64,000 nucleotides of DNA, from positions 62,001 to 126,000 of the forward strand of contig CAWZYM010000144.1 of the NCBI GenBank assembly GCA_963966185.1, given 5' to 3'. Position 1 is the first letter of the stretch. Every line of letters starts with the position of its first letter. The notes under the pieces were generated by a model. That model made no database searches, was not told the DNA's origin, and saw only the letters and a program-made list of their open reading frames with translations. This document shows, piece by piece, positions 1-11,597 of this stretch. Source of the stretch: Rhabditoides inermis. Taxonomy: Eukaryota; Nematoda; Chromadorea; Rhabditida; Rhabditidae. The position numbers were made by a program, and so were the translations under genes.

Positions 1-3000
1 TTTGCCAAACGGGGCAAGGTTCCAGGCATGGTAGAAGGATGCGGTTTTCGCAGATCTATAGCCCGATATGTCTAGATGAGAAGCTCTATGTGCGTCTACC
101 TTAGCGGGCAACTCTCACGACGTGTCGGACCACTCTCTCACCCCCGTCACTGCGCGCCCCGCCTGGTCAACGATACGTTTGCCAAACGGGGCAAGGTTCC
201 AGGCATGGTAGAAGGATGCGGTTTTCGCAGATCTATAGCCCGATATGTCTAGATGAGAAGCTCTATGTGCGTCTACCTTAGCGGGCAACTCTCACGACGT
301 GTCGGACCACTCTCTCACCCCCGTCACTGCGCGCCCCGCCTGGTCAACGATACGTTTGCCAAACGGGGCAAGGTTCCAGGCATGGTAGAAGGATGCGGTT
401 TTCGCAGATCTATAGCCCGATATGTCTAGATGAGAAGCTCTATGTGCGTCTACCTTAGCGGGCAACTCTCACGACGTGTCGGACCACTCTCTCACCCCCG
501 TCACTGCGCGCCCCGCCTGGTCAACGATACGTTTGCCAAACGGGGCAAGGTTCCAGGCATGGTAGAAGGATGCGGTTTTCGCAGATCTATAGCCCGATAT
601 GTCTAGATGAGAAGCTCTATGTGCGTCTACCTTAGCGGGCAACTCTCACGACGTGTCGGACCACTCTCTCACCCCCGTCACTGCGCGCCCCGCCTGGTCA
701 ACGATACGTTTGCCAAACGGGGCAAGGTTCCAGGCATGGTAGAAGGATGCGGTTTTCGCAGATCTATAGCCCGATATGTCTAGATGAGAAGCTCTATGTG
801 CGTCTACCTTAGCGGGCAACTCTCACGACGTGTCGGACCACTCTCTCACCCCCGTCACTGCGCGCCCCGCCTGGTCAACGATACGTTTGCCAAACGGGGC
901 AAGGTTCCAGGCATGGTAGAAGGATGCGGTTTTCGCAGATCTATAGCCCGATATGTCTAGATGAGAAGCTCTATGTGCGTCTACCTTAGCGGGCAACTCT
1001 CACGACGTGTCGGACCACTCTCTCACCCCCGTCACTGCGCGCCCCGCCTGGTCAACGATACGTTTGCCAAACGGGGCAAGGTTCCAGGCATGGTAGAAGG
1101 ATGCGGTTTTCGCAGATCTATAGCCCGATATGTCTAGATGAGAAGCTCTATGTGCGTCTACCTTAGCGGGCAACTCTCACGACGTGTCGGACCACTCTCT
1201 CACCCCCGTCACTGCGCGCCCCGCCTGGTCAACGATACGTTTGCCAAACGGGGCAAGGTTCCAGGCATGGTAGAAGGATGCGGTTTTCGCAGATCTATAG
1301 CCCGATATGTCTAGATGAGAAGCTCTATGTGCGTCTACCTTAGCGGGCAACTCTCACGACGTGTCGGACCACTCTCTCACCCCCGTCACTGCGCGCCCCG
1401 CCTGGTCAACGATACGTTTGCCAAACGGGGCAAGGTTCCAGGCATGGTAGAAGGATGCGGTTTTCGCAGATCTATAGCCCGATATGTCTAGATGAGAAGC
1501 TCTATGTGCGTCTACCTTAGCGGGCAACTCTCACGACGTGTCGGACCACTCTCTCACCCCCGTCACTGCGCGCCCCGCCTGGTCAACGTTACGTTTGCCA
1601 AACGGGGCAAGGTTCCAGGCATGGTAGAAGGATGCGGTTTTCGCAGATCTATAGCCCGATATGTCTAGATGAGAAGCTCTATGTGCGTCTACCTTAGCGG
1701 GCAACTCTCACGACGTGTCGGACCACTCTCTCACCCCCGTCACTGCGCGCCCCGCCTGGTCAACGATACGTTTGCCAAACGGGGCAAGGTTCCAGGCATG
1801 GTAGAAGGATGCGGTTTTCGCAGATCTATAGCCCGATATGTCTAGATGAGAAGCTCTATGTGCGTCTACCTTAGCGGGCAACTCTCACGACGTGTCGGAC
1901 CACTCTCTCACCCCCGTCACTGCGCGCCCCGCCTGGTCAACGATACGTTTGCCAAACGGGGCAAGGTTCCAGGCATGGTAGAAGGATGCGGTTTTCGCAG
2001 ATCTATAGCCCGATATGTCTAGATGAGAAGCTCTATGTGCGTCTACCTTAGCGGGCAACTCTCACGACGTGTCGGACCACTCTCTCACCCCCGTCACTGC
2101 GCGCCCCGCCTGGTCAACGATACGTTTGCCAAACGGGGCAAGGTTCCAGGCATGGTAGAAGGATGCGGTTTTCGCAGATCTATAGCCCGATATGTCTAGA
2201 TGAGAAGCTCTATGTGCGTCTACCTTAGCGGGCAACTCTCACGACGTGTCGGACCACTCTCTCACCCCCGTCACTGCGCGCCCCGCCTGGTCAACGATAC
2301 GTTTGCCAAACGGGGCAAGGTTCCAGGCATGGTAGAAGGATGCGGTTTTCGCAGATCTATAGCCCGATATGTCTAGATGAGAAGCTCTATGTGCGTCTAC
2401 CTTAGCGGGCAACTCTCACGACGTGTCGGACCACTCTCTCACCCCCGTCACTGCGCGCCCCGCCTGGTCAACGATACGTTTGCCAAACGGGGCAAGGTTC
2501 CAGGCATGGTAGAAGGATGCGGTTTTCGCAGATCTATAGCCCGATATGTCTAGATGAGAAGCTCTATGTGCGTCTACCTTAGCGGGCAACTCTCACGACG
2601 TGTCGGACCACTCTCTCACCCCCGTCACTGCGCGCCCCGCCTGGTCAACGTTACGTTTGCCAAACGGGGCAAGGTTCCAGGCATGGTAGAAGGATGCGGT
2701 TTTCGCAGATCTATAGCCCGATATGTCTAGATGAGAAGCTCTATGTGCGTCTACCTTAGCGGGCAACTCTCACGACGTGTCGGACCACTCTCTCACCCCC
2801 GTCACTGCGCGCCCCGCCTGGTCAACGATACGTTTGCCAAACGGGGCAAGGTTCCAGGCATGGTAGAAGGATGCGGTTTTCGCAGATCTATAGCCCGATA
2901 TGTCTAGATGAGAAGCTCTATGTGCGTCTACCTTAGCGGGCAACTCTCACGACGTGTCGGACCACTCTCTCACCCCCGTCACTGCGCGCCCCGCCTGGTC

Positions 3001-5114
3001 AACGATACGTTTGCCAAACGGGGCAAGGTTCCAGGCATGGTAGAAGGATGCGGTTTTCGCAGATCTATAGCCCGATATGTCTAGATGAGAAGCTCTATGT
3101 GCGTCTACCTTAGCGGGCAACTCTCACGACGTGTCGGACCACTCTCTCACCCCCGTCACTGCGCGCCCCGCCTGGTCAACGTTACGTTTGCCAAACGGGG
3201 CAAGGTTCCAGGCATGGTAGAAGGATGCGGTTTTCGCAGATCTATAGCCCGATATGTCTAGATGAGAAGCTCTATGTGCGTCTACCTTAGCGGGCAACTC
3301 TCACGACGTGTCGGACCACTCTCTCACCCCCGTCACTGCGCGCCCCGCCTGGTCAACGATACGTTTGCCAAACGGGGCAAGGTTCCAGGCATGGTAGAAG
3401 GATGCGGTTTTCGCAGATCTATAGCCCGATATGTCTAGATGAGAAGCTCTATGTGCGTCTACCTTAGCGGGCAACTCTCACGACGTGTCGGACCACTCTC
3501 TCACCCCCGTCACTGCGCGCCCCGCCTGGTCAACGATACGTTTGCCAAACGGGGCAAGGTTCCAGGCATGGTAGAAGGATGCGGTTTTCGCAGATCTATA
3601 GCCCGATATGTCTAGATGAGAAGCTCTATGTGCGTCTACCTTAGCGGGCAACTCTCACGACGTGTCGGACCACTCTCTCACCCCCGTCACTGCGCGCCCC
3701 GCCTGGTCAACGATACGTTTGCCAAACGGGGCAAGGTTCCAGGCATGGTAGAAGGATGCGGTTTTCGCAGATCTATAGCCCGATATGTCTAGATGAGAAG
3801 CTCTATGTGCGTCTACCTTAGCGGGCAACTCTCACGACGTGTCGGACCACTCTCTCACCCCCGTCACTGCGCGCCCCGCCTGGTCAACGATACGTTTGCC
3901 AAACGGGGCAAGGTTCCAGGCATGGTAGAAGGATGCGGTTTTCGCAGATCTATAGCCCGATATGTCTAGATGAGAAGCTCTATGTGCGTCTACCTTAGCG
4001 GGCAACTCTCACGACGTGTCGGACCACTCTCTCACCCCCGTCACTGCGCGCCCCGCCTGGTCAACGATACGTTTGCCAAACGGGGCAAGGTTCCAGGCAT
4101 GGTAGAAGGATGCGGTTTTCGCAGATCTATAGCCCGATATGTCTAGATGAGAAGCTCTATGTGCGTCTACCTTAGCGGGCAACTCTCACGACGTGTCGGA
4201 CCACTCTCTCACCCCCGTCACTGCGCGCCCCGCCTGGTCAACGATACGTTTGCCAAACGGGGCAAGGTTCCAGGCATGGTAGAAGGATGCGGTTTTTGCA
4301 GATCTATAGCCCGATATGTCTAGATGAGAAGCTCTATGTGCGTCTACCTTAGCGGGCAACTCTCACGACGTGTCGGACCACTCTCTCACCCCCGTCACTG
4401 CGCGCCCCGCCTGGTCAACGTTACGTTTGCCAAACGGGGCAAGGTTCCAGGCATGGTAGAAGGATGCGGTTTTCGCAGATCTATAGCCCGATATGTCTAG
4501 ATGAGAAGCTCTATGTGCGTCTACCTTAGCGGGCAACTCTCACGACGTGTCGGACCACTCTCTCACCCCCGTCACTGCGCGCCCCGCCTGGTCAACGATA
4601 CGTTTGCCAAACGGGGCAAGGTTCCAGGCATGGTAGAAGGATGCGGTTTTCGCAGATCTATAGCCCGATATGTCTAGATGAGAAGCTCTATGTGCGTCTA
4701 CCTTAGCGGGCAACTCTCACGACGTGTCGGACCACTCTCTCACCCCCGTCACTGCGCGCCCCGCCTGGTCAACGATACGTTTGCCAAACGGGGCAAGGTT
4801 CCAGGCATGGTAGAAGGATGCGGTTTTCGCAGATCTATAGCCCGATATGTCTAGATGAGAAGCTCTATGTGCGTCTACCTTAGCGGGCAACTCTCACGAC
4901 GTGTCGGACCACTCTCTCACCCCCGTCACTGCGCGCCCCGCCTGGTCAACGATACGTTTGCCAAACGGGGCAAGGTTCCAGGCATGGTAGAAGGATGCGG
5001 TTTTCGCAGATCTATAGCCCGATATGTCTAGATGAGAAGCTCTATGTGCGTCTACCTTAGCGGGCAACTCTCACGACGTGTCGGACCACTCTCTCACCCC
5101 CGTCACTGCGCGCC
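1..5114. repeat. 177-bp tandem satellite, about 29 units
   Basis: The sequence repeats every 177 bp from the first base to about 5114, where the last unit breaks off and unique DNA starts. Units look virtually identical. The only variants I noticed are cgTtacg in place of cgAtacg near 1589, 2651, 3182 and 4421, and a C-to-T change near 4294. The spacings between the cgTtacg variants are exact multiples of 177. Because 177 is divisible by three, one frame has a single TAG per unit followed directly by ATG, giving back-to-back 58-codon frames; I regard these as fortuitous. No resemblance to 5S rRNA or spliced-leader RNA was recognised. The array continues off the left edge. Confidence 0.97.
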
Positions 5115-5774
5115 GCCCACCACGAGCGTCCTTATCTCCGACGGAGTTTCCACCCCGACCTTACAGAGCTTGTTTGCGTGCCTTAACCATCTATGTTTTC
5201 GAGCATACCTATGATTGTCTGGGTAAAATAGGTATAGACAGTTCGATCTAACACAATTTTAATCAAAGTAGGAAATTATGCAAATTTTCAAAAAAAAAAA
5301 TGCATAATCCTACCAAACCAAGAATGGGCGTTACGAGTTACGAGTAGCAGTAATTACTATTAGTAACGATAAATGTCATGGTGCTGCTCAAATCGAGGCA
5401 GGACAGCAAGTTCTGTGTGGTCGGGGTGGAAACTCCGTCCGAGATTGGGCGTGTAATGCCCTACGATATCACTTCTCTACTGCGTGGTCTTCAATTCTCA
5501 GACCCTTCTTTCTTTCTCTCTTTCTCCCTTTCTCTCTTTAACTCTTCTTCTCCCCTTCTAATTACTCTATTTGTATCTCCTTCTCTCTCCCCTCTCTCTA
5601 GTTCTAGTTCTCTCTTTACTTCCGCCAGCTATGATGGTGCCAGTGTTACAATTTTACAGTGTTGATGTTGTCACACTGATTTATTTCACAAATTATAATG
5701 GAAGGAGAGGAAGATCCGGAGCCCCACTACCGTCTATAATGGTATCTGATTCTAATGGATTATGGAAAGGAAAT
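5115..5774. other. Intergenic, no gene recognised
   Basis: Unique sequence after the satellite. It holds a short A-run near 5289 and a pyrimidine-rich stretch at about 5500-5610. Short open frames here are low-complexity Ser/Leu runs from CT-rich DNA, and I see no convincing exon or splice structure. Confidence 0.5.
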
Positions 5775-5946
5775 CGAATAATTATCGACTGAATATTGAT
5801 CTAATATCGACTTTCGACCTTCGACCCTACCATCCCCGTTGCTAAACTGTGTTTCTCCCAGCGCTTAGCCCTTGTGGTGTACCATAGCACTTGTTGTATA
5901 GTCAGGATATAACGATTCTGGATAAACGATTGATTGATTGATTGAC
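5775..5946 (+). repeat. Dispersed SINE-like repeat, (GATT)n tail
   Basis: About 170 bp similar to 18616-18790 (and its duplicate at 28171-28345) and, inverted, to about 52050-52265. Shared landmarks are a run of ATCGA-type motifs, a gctaaactgt block, a taacgattc-ggataaa block, and a short GATT/TTGA simple tail. Dispersal in both orientations with a simple-sequence tail suggests a SINE or other non-LTR end. No internal A/B box was identified, so the class is uncertain. Confidence 0.5.
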
Positions 5947-5959
5947 TCTTGTACATATT

Positions 5960-6511
5960 CAGCCTGAAATTACGCTTTTCGATGCAGTACAGTGTCGAGG
6001 GAAGTGAGGTGAGGTGAGAATCGAGTTCACCTTACATGTCATTTGGCAAGCACAGGCGGTCAAATTATATTTTTAGAACGTGAGAGAGTAGACAGTAAAA
6101 AGAGAAGACAACAGAGAAGAGAGTAGTACTTTCTGTTTGAAAAAGTTTTTACATAACTGTCTCTCGAAAATCGCAGTGACTTTTGCAGATGTGAGAATAG
6201 AAGAGTACGCGCGCCTCCGCACTAGGTATACAAAAATAGAAAAATAGAAGAATAGTTCGTCTTGCATGTTTGATAGTTGATGCCTCTCTAATAAATCTTG
6301 CGAAGATACATACACGCGAGGGTTGTAGTTGAAGTGTTGAAGTTCTATGTATTTTGTAAATGTAGTTCATTTTTTGTCTTTTCTAACTATCTCTCCTACT
6401 TCTTTTTCACTTATTTTATGTTTCACAGATGTACATACGCCGCCCCATCTCTTTCTCCTCTATACGGTTCTGTCTACTTTCCATCCTATCTCCCTCCTCC
6501 TCCTCCTCCCG

Positions 6512-6553
<42 letters not shown>

Positions 6554-7030
6554 TCTCTCTCTTTCCTCGACACAGTTCTACTCTCCCCTATCTCTCCTCT
6601 CTCCTCTTCTCCCTCTCCCACTGTCTCGCTATCTCTTTATCTCTTTCTCTCTCAGTATTATATTCTCTATTGTGCACTGTCAACTTTCTAGAGGCAATAC
6701 TAATACTATGCTCTTGTTTGTCTACTGCATCTTTTTCTTCTACTGTGACAACAACTTTCTAGAGACATTACTATGTTTTTTTCTGTCTACTTTCAACTCT
6801 CGTCACCTCTTCCACTTTCACTTTCACATCTGCAGTAATCACTATCACTGCGACTTTCGAAAGACAGTTATGTCTACTCTCTCATCTCTCTCCTCTTTTC
6901 TCTCTCCTAATCTCTCTCTCTCTCTCTCTCCTAATCTCTCTCTCTCTCTCTCTCATATTCTCTCTCTTGTATATTTTCACGGCCCCGCTGCGGCAACATC
7001 AACTTTCTAGAGACAGTACTATGGTACTTT
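5960..7030. repeat. Diverged relative of the Helitron A interior, CT-rich
   Basis: 5960-6205 is an inverted, diverged match to about 17340-17580: the same unusual order of a tgtcatttggcaag block, acaggcggtc and the gtgagagagtagacag run. From about 6208 the + strand matches the Helitron A end region (gcgcgcctccgcactagg). It then contains blocks with the tctagagaca-tactatg motif separated by long (CT)n runs (near 6515-6560, 6905-6965), also as in Helitron A. The arrangement looks like an older, rearranged copy of the same family. The long Ser/Leu open frames here come from the (CT)n tracts and are not genes. Confidence 0.55.
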
Positions 7031-9216
7031 CTACCTGTTTTTTATCGACTAGCGTGCTAATATAGCACGTTGGTTGAACTAATTTAGTAATCTAGTTCGC
7101 ACAGTTATAATCGAAGGCTCTGTCTTGTTTTCGGCTGAGAACAAATGGTACGGCTATATCCTTGTTACTCTCTATGAGTAGTGAGATAAATGCAATACCA
7201 ACAATAAAAAAGAAGGTAAACAGATTCTGATTCTGATAGGCATTTTTGACAGATGACATGAATCTGCTCTGTCTAATGAGCGTACGCCACTTTCTTCTTC
7301 CCCTCCATATCCACTCGATCGTCCGTCGAGTTCCGTGTAGTTCACTCCGTCACAGCTTCCACATTATTCATCTGCTTTTCCTCCCTCTCCCTCTTCAAGC
7401 AATCTTTCTCAGAGCCAGCACCATGTCGCGCTGGCGTAGAGGTATCACTCCCGATTACACATCAGTAGGCTGAGGTCCGCGGGTTCGAATCTATGCTATT
7501 TTGCACAAATACCGGAATCATCTGCTTTGTAGACTGTACCAGATATTTTTCGAATTACGCCGCTTGCATCGAAATGTGATGTTCTGACCATTCTTCTCTT
7601 TTGTATATCTCTTTTTATAACATAATACAAAATAAATTCAAATACGTACGTTACATGCGGTATTGACGAAAAATAGTCCGTTATCCAGAAAGTGTTGTTT
7701 TTTTCATATAGAGAAACCCACTTTCAACTTCTTCTCTAATGATCTCTTATTAACTATTCAACGCCAATTTCGAAAAATTTTCATGCAAACAACTAATTAT
7801 TTTCATACAAACGATTTATGACACGTGTGCAAACAAAACGACTGAGTGTTCGGTTTCTTCTGCACAGGGAGATGGAAGGGTTTGGACTGGGCGAGAGAGC
7901 GGGGCTTGATGGAGCAGCTGCTGCACCCGTAGAGGCGACCAAGGTGGGCTATAACAGTAAGATGAAGAATTGTAAAATGTTCACACGCTAATCCTAATGT
8001 ATAGAAAACGCACTGTATATGAATAATGTGTAAGCTACGTTCTTTATATACCCCAAATAGTCTGCATGAATTTGAGTCGTGTTTGTACTGTTAAGGCCCA
8101 ACCAGTAAGAGGAGCGGGTAGGAGCGTAGGATAAGCGCGCAACTCTAACTGGTGTGAAGCATAAAGTGTACTCACATTCTTCCTAACGCTTCGTAGCTGT
8201 CGACGGGCCGCACGAGGAGAGCCATCGGAGATAGGCGTCGCGACTCCGGCCATCCGCGAACACGTGGTATCTTGGTAACCTCGCTGACCTCTAAACAGCA
8301 AGTAAATAGCGACGCATTTAGTGCCAATAAATAATAAACAAAAATAATGCATTAAAAGACAATCACCACTCACTTCAACGTTATCATTTGATGTAAACTC
8401 GCAACCAGAGAGTGCCCCGCCCGCCTCTCTTTCTTCCCATGATCAGACACCCGGTGAGAGTACAATTAAAGAGAGAAGCAGGTCCACGTCGCGTGCTTTC
8501 CATCCGCAAATTGCGACTGCTGGGAGCCAAGGGCGCATTCGCAGATTCTATTCTCGCAGTACGTCGTAACCCCCCCCCCCCAAGGCAACAATGAAACAAA
8601 AACAAATTAATGAAAGACGCTAAGCCAACCTGAGGCAGTATCCCCCTTGGTGTTCTCTCCACGTGAAGCGTCGTCGTCAAAATAGCGAGTGCTTGCGATC
8701 TGGAAAGAAAAATTATATTGTAAAAAGCAATATGAAACCGAATAACAACTTTACTGGCTAACGAACCAATAAGTTTCTACATAATAACTAAGATATTCAA
8801 ACACCAACTCCTCTGAAAACGAATGTAATTGCAAACGGTACTGTATAACAATGAATGTCCACAGAGTAGTACTTCAATACATCATCAAAGAACCAACCGC
8901 ATCCGAGCTCGTCGTCTGTACGTTCACTGTCTACACCACGGTCGGCAGTGCCTCCTGCCTCGCTCAAAGTATCTTTACGCATCTAAAAAACGAATAAATC
9001 GAATCGATTCTAAACAAATATTGAAACATACCGACAAATTCAATAACAAAATTAACGATTTTTCACTTGTGCTCGCGTATGTGCGACTTATTGAACGATT
9101 CAAAGTTATTGTCGATCAATTACAACCTAATACAAACATTTAGTAACACAAAAACAACAAATATTCATAAGAAAACACAAAAAAACAAGCACGCAAATAA
9201 AAATTTCGAATCATCG
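7031..9216. other. Intergenic with weak exon candidates
   Basis: No gene is secure. 7868-7940 on + is a plausible exon: acceptor ctgcacag, an open frame reading EMEGFGLGERAGLDGAA, donor gtgggc. 8870-8970 on - has a plausible acidic exon (reading SEAGGTADRGVDSERTDDEL). A 10-base C run lies near 8571. Nothing could be assigned to a family. Confidence 0.3.
7430..7497 (+). ncRNA. tRNA-like sequence or SINE head
   Basis: The order of an A-box-like TGGCGTAGAGG and a B-box-like GGTTCGAATCT about 45 bases later resembles a tRNA internal promoter. The acceptor and anticodon arms do not pair well, so this is more likely a tRNA-derived repeat or pseudogene than a functional tRNA. Confidence 0.35.
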
Positions 9217-11096
9217 TACATGTGTGTGCGGGGTTTTAGACCGTACAAAAGAGCTCGAGAGGAATCGAACCTCCATCGGAAGCCTCAATCAGAGGCTAAC
9301 TAAGCAAACCAGCACGAACCCGAGAAATGGCCAACACCCGGCACACACAATAACCCACAGTGTGCATAAATATATTTGATTCAATCTAACATTAGGATCG
9401 CGGTCGTTCTACCATGCTGAAACTGAACACTAGACAACATTCCACCGAGAGGGAGGCGGGGCCATAGGGGCGGGGTCAGCCAATTGCTATCGCTACATGT
9501 GTGTGCGGGGTTTTAGACCGTACAAAAGAGCTCGAGAGGAATCGAACCTCCATCGGAAGCCTCAATCAGAGGCTAACTAAGCAAACCAGCACGAACCCGA
9601 GAAATGGACAACACCCGGCACACACAATAACCCACAGTGTGCATAAATATATTTGATTCAATCTAACATTAGGATCGCGGTCGTTCTACCATGCTGAAAC
9701 TGAACACTAGACAACATTCCACCGAGAGGGAGGCGGGGCCATAGGGGCGGGGTCAGCCAATTGCTATCGCTACATGTGTGTGCGGGGTTTTAGACCGTAC
9801 AAAAGAGCTCGAGAGGAATCGAACCTCCATCGGAAGCCTCAATCAGAGGCTAACTAAGCAAACCAGCACGAACCCGAGAAATGGCCAACACCCGGCACAC
9901 ACAATAACCCACAGTGTGCATAAATATATTTGATTCAATCTAACATTAGGATCGCGGTCGTTCTACCATGCTGAAACTGAACACTAGACAACATTCCACC
10001 GAGAGGGAGGCGGGGCCATAGGGGCGGGGTCAGCCAATTGCTATCGCTACATGTGTGTGCGGGGTTTTAGACCGTACAAAAGAGCTCGAGAGGAATCGAA
10101 CCTCCATCGGAAGCCTCAATCAGAGGCTAACTAAGCAAACCAGCACGAACCCGAGAAATGGACAACACCCGGCACACACAATAACCCACAGTGTGCATAA
10201 ATATATTTGATTCAATCTAACATTAGGATCGCGGTCGTTCTACCATGCTGAAACTGAACACTAGACAACATTCCACCGAGAGGGAGGCGGGGCCATAGGG
10301 GCGGGGTCAGCCAATTGCTATCGCTACATGTGTGTGCGGGGTTTTAGACCGCACAAAAGAGCTCGAGAGGAATCGAACCTCCATCGGAAGCCTCAATCAG
10401 AGGCTAACTAAGCAAACCAGCACGAACCCGAGAAATGGACAACACCCGGCACACACAATAACCCACAGTGTGCATAAATATATTTGATTCAATCTAACAT
10501 TAGGATCGCGGTCGTTCTACCATGCTGAAACTGAACACTAGACAACATTCCACCGAGAGGGAGGCGGGGCCATAGGGGCGGGGTCAGCCAATTGCTATCG
10601 CTACATGTGTGTGCGGGGTTTTAGACCGCACAAAAGAGCTCGAGAGGAATCGAACCTCCATCGGAAGCCTCAATCAGAGGCTAACTAAGCAAACCAGCAC
10701 GAACCCGAGAAATGGCCAACACCCGGCACACACAATAACCCACAGTGTGCATAAATATATTTGATTCAATCTAACATTAGGATCGCGGTCGTTCTACCAT
10801 GCTGAAACTGAACACTAGACAACATTCCACCGAGAGGGAGGCGGGGCCATAGGGGCGGGGTCAGCCAATTGCTATCGCTACATGTGTGTGCGGGTTTTAG
10901 ACCGTACAAAAGAGCTCGAGAGGAATCGAACCTCCATCGGAAGCCTCAATCAGATGCTAACTAAGCAAACCAGCACGAACCCGAGAAATGGACAACACCC
11001 GGCACACACAATAACCCACAGTGTGCATAAATATATTTGATTTAATCTAACAATAGGATCGCGGTCGTTCTACCATGCTGAGGCTAAACGCTAGAC
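9217..11096. repeat. 277-bp tandem array, 7 units (copy A)
   Basis: Units begin with tacatgtgtgtgcgggg at 9217 and repeat every 277 bp (9494, 9771, 10048, 10325, 10602, 10879); the last decays near 11096. Unit variants include gaccgTac/gaccgCac and ggCcaac/ggAcaac. The last unit carries its own changes (one G fewer, cagaTgc, aacaAtagg). Each unit holds a - strand tRNA-like segment with a following T run, and on + two GC-box-like motifs plus a CCAAT motif. The same array with the same distinctive last unit recurs at 19924 with four units. Confidence 0.95.
9251..9321 (-). ncRNA. tRNA-like unit of the 277-bp array, anticodon loop GAU-like
   Basis: Read on -, a 71-base segment folds as a near cloverleaf. 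The acceptor strands GGGTTCG and CGAGCTC pair over 7 positions (two G-U). A weak D arm follows, then anticodon stem AGCCT/AGGCT with loop CTGATTG (anticodon position GAT, Ile-type), and T arm GGAGG-TTCGATT-CCTCT. GGTTCGATTCC is a perfect B-box, and TTTT follows the 3' end at once, as in a Pol III gene. The D loop is too short and position 37 is a pyrimidine, so it may be a degenerate tRNA or SINE head rather than a working tRNA. It recurs every 277 bp in both arrays (first copy-B unit at about 19958-20028). Confidence 0.5.
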
Positions 11097-11225
11097 ATTT
11101 CACATATATCCAACGTTCACTAATCACACTTTAGAATCAATAATTAATCGATACAAACTATGCTCCTATCCTCGGCACTCATCTCATATGCTCCTATCCT
11201 AGGCTGAGCGCAGAGAGGCGGGGCT

Positions 11226-11460
11226 TTGACAAAATCGCGTCGCGGGGGCCTCTTCTCCGGCTGCACGTTGAGATCTCCGAGCCAGCTCGGCCGAACCACC
11301 GACCCCGCACTCGCCACAAACTGAAACGAGCCAGTCACATCATCAATACAAGTAAACTGTACCCTTTTCTCTCATTTCCTCAAAAAACGTCCCTCATTCC
11401 ACTTTCATGTTGTTACGGTTAAACGTAAAAAAGAGCCATAGTTGCCAGTGCCCAACTCAT
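11226..11460. repeat. Internal partial duplicate of a coiled-coil-gene exon
   Basis: About 235 bp (aaatcgcgtcgcgggggcc through ttgccagtgcccaactcat) match 14820-15055 of the same copy with at most trivial differences. The matching part includes the exon reading FQFVASAGSVVRPSWLGDL on the - strand and its flanking intron. At 11.2 kb it is cut off from the rest of the gene, so it is a dead fragment. The same pair occurs in copy B at about 21102-21336 and 26805-27040. Confidence 0.85.
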
Positions 11461-11597
11461 ACCGCGCAGAGTGGGGGCGGTTCCCCGTCGGAGAGTGAGT
11501 GTGCTGTGTGTACGACTACTGTTGCTCACATCGACTACACACGTCTGCTATACAACTGTCACTCTCCTTTTCAGTGTGACTCTCCTTTTCAGTATCG

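Noticed and set aside
1..5114. Satellite as CRISPR array, 5S rRNA or spliced-leader array
   Set aside because: There is no repeat-spacer alternation, and neither the nematode 5S nor the SL1 sequence is recognisable in the unit.
6429..7010. Ser/Leu-rich open frames in CT tracts (also 16813-17304, 23382-24038, 29437-29985)
   Set aside because: Pure consequences of (CT)n and (GA)n composition, without splice or codon signals.
9217..11096. A functional tRNA-Ile gene cluster
   Set aside because: The D arm is too short, position 37 is a pyrimidine and the last unit breaks the anticodon stem; only tRNA-like status is supported.
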